Origin: JADFUZ01 sp034430415
Lineage (GTDB): Bacteria > Chloroflexota > Dehalococcoidia > GIF9 > AB-539-J10
Length of the DNA: 13,279 nucleotides
Assembly (NCBI GenBank): GCA_034430415.1
Contig: DAOUEN010000045.1
Location: forward strand, 1 to 13,279
Direction: 5' to 3'
The notes beneath the pieces are model-generated. The model was not told the DNA's origin. It was given only the letters and a program-made list of their open reading frames with translations, and made no database searches. Below are positions 12,418 through 13,279 of this stretch, piece by piece (the first letter of the stretch is position 1; each line of letters begins with the position of its first letter). The translations under genes were made by a program, and so were the position numbers.

Positions 12418-13279
12418 ATGGACTTTGAGCTGAATGAAGAGCAACTGATGTTCCAGGCGATGGTGCGCGACTTCGTCTCCAAGGAGATCGAACCCCTCGC
12501 CGCCGAGTGGGACGAGACCGAGAAGTTTCCCCATGAGACCATCAAGAAGATGGCCGACCTGGGGCTGTTCAGCCTCAAGCTCCCCGAAGAGTACGGGGGG
12601 AGCGGGGACGAGCTGACCTTCACCATAGCCTCTGAAGAAATCGCCCGTGGATCAGCCGGTCTGGCCAGCTCGTACATCACCACGCTCAGCCTGGCGATGT
12701 ACCCCCTAGTCATGCACGGCAGCGAACAGCAGAAGAGCCACTACCTTCCGCGGGTCGTCGGCGGGGCCACCGTATCCTTCGGGCTGACAGAGGCGGGCGC
12801 CGGAAGCGACGTCGCTGCCCTGGAGACAAGATACTCCCAGGAAGGCGATCACTACGTTCTCAACGGCAACAAGATATTCATCACCAACGGGGCTGAGGCT
12901 GACTTCGTCGTCACCTTTGCCACCAAGGACAAATCGCTGGGCTATCGAGGTATCAGCGCCTTCGTCGTAGATAAGGGCACCCCGGGCTTCTCCGTGGGCA
13001 AGATAGAAAAGAAGATGGGACTGCACCCTGCCTCGGCAACGGAGCTGATCTTCGACAACTGCAAGATTCCCCTGGCCAATATGGTCGGTGAGGAGGGAAG
13101 GGGTTTTAGAATAGCTCTGGAGGCCATAGATGCCTGTAGGGCCTGTGTGGCCGCCCAGGCGGTGGGCACAGCCCAGGCCGCCTATGAGGCCGCAGTAGCT
13201 TACGCCAAGGAAAGAAAGCAGTTCGGAACGGAGCTGGCCCGCCTACAGGCAATCCAGTGCATGATCGCCGACATGGCCA
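12418..13279 (+). CDS. Acyl-CoA dehydrogenase, 5' part (runs off window)
   Basis: The first 287 residues of an acyl-CoA dehydrogenase, a flavoprotein that forms trans-2-enoyl-CoA from acyl-CoA and passes electrons to ETF. The N-terminal helical domain (1-115) starts FELNEEQLMFQAMVRDFV and includes LKLPEEYGGSG. The middle beta domain has the FAD signature FGLTEAGAGSD (121-131) and NGNKIFITNG (149-158). The C-terminal helical domain begins near 235 with ERKQFGTELARLQAIQ (265-280). The catalytic glutamate near the usual position 370 lies beyond the window, so chain-length class cannot be judged; overall it looks like the short-chain/butyryl type. The ATG at 12418 has AAGGAGGAG a few bases upstream. 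The gene is divergent from the cNMP-binding gene. No stop or frameshift is seen in the visible part. Confidence 0.95.
   Translation, partial: MDFELNEEQLMFQAMVRDFVSKEIEPLAAEWDETEKFPHETIKKMADLGLFSLKLPEEYGGSGDELTFTIASEEIARGSAGLASSYITTLSLAMYPLVMHGSEQQKSHYLPRVVGGATVSFGLTEAGAGSDVAALETRYSQEGDHYVLNGNKIFITNGAEADFVVTFATKDKSLGYRGISAFVVDKGTPGFSVGKIEKKMGLHPASATELIFDNCKIPLANMVGEEGRGFRIALEAIDACRACVAAQAVGTAQAAYEAAVAYAKERKQFGTELARLQAIQCMIADMA

Overview
The window is GC-rich and dense with genes, apparently bacterial chromosome. Gene content (acetyl-CoA synthetase, acyl-CoA dehydrogenase, crotonase-fold and SDR enzymes, DUF362, DUF2284, DUF72, a stand-alone cyclic-nucleotide-binding domain, HEAT-repeat/zinc-ribbon proteins) together with strong AAGGAGG-type ribosome binding sites and -35/-10 promoters suggests an uncultured Chloroflexota bacterium of the Dehalococcoidia type. 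That placement is inference from gene content, not from a marker gene.

Layout. The left edge holds the 3' end of a nitroreductase-family gene (+). It converges on a DUF2284 cysteine-rich protein (-), and the two stop codons share one CTAG. Next come three more minus-strand genes, read right to left: a 578-aa zinc-ribbon/HEAT/zinc-finger protein, a 382-aa HEAT/zinc-ribbon protein and a small TM2-like membrane protein. The two HEAT genes each have a related 45-bp element upstream (35/45 identical), which suggests unit duplication or shared control.

A 782-bp stretch without a convincing gene (4617-5398) follows. It holds the most striking signal in the window: a minimal orphan CRISPR of type I-E form, with two 29-nt repeats around one 32-nt spacer. 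The spacer reads as the D-arm end, anticodon arm and variable loop of tRNA-Lys(UUU). A perfect 17-bp-arm hairpin abuts the degenerate end of the terminal repeat. No cas gene lies in the window.

The right half is a set of short, mostly single-gene units of acyl-CoA and acetate metabolism. They are DUF362 (+, with a TTGACA-17-TACACT promoter), a crotonase-fold protein lacking both classical hydratase glutamates (-), DUF72 (+, probably leaderless), an SDR oxidoreductase (+), acetyl-CoA synthetase (-), a stand-alone cyclic-nucleotide-binding protein upstream of acs (-), and the 5' part of an acyl-CoA dehydrogenase (+) that runs off the window. Acs carries the conserved acetylation lysine, and the cNMP-binding gene beside it raises the possibility of cAMP-linked control of acetate activation.
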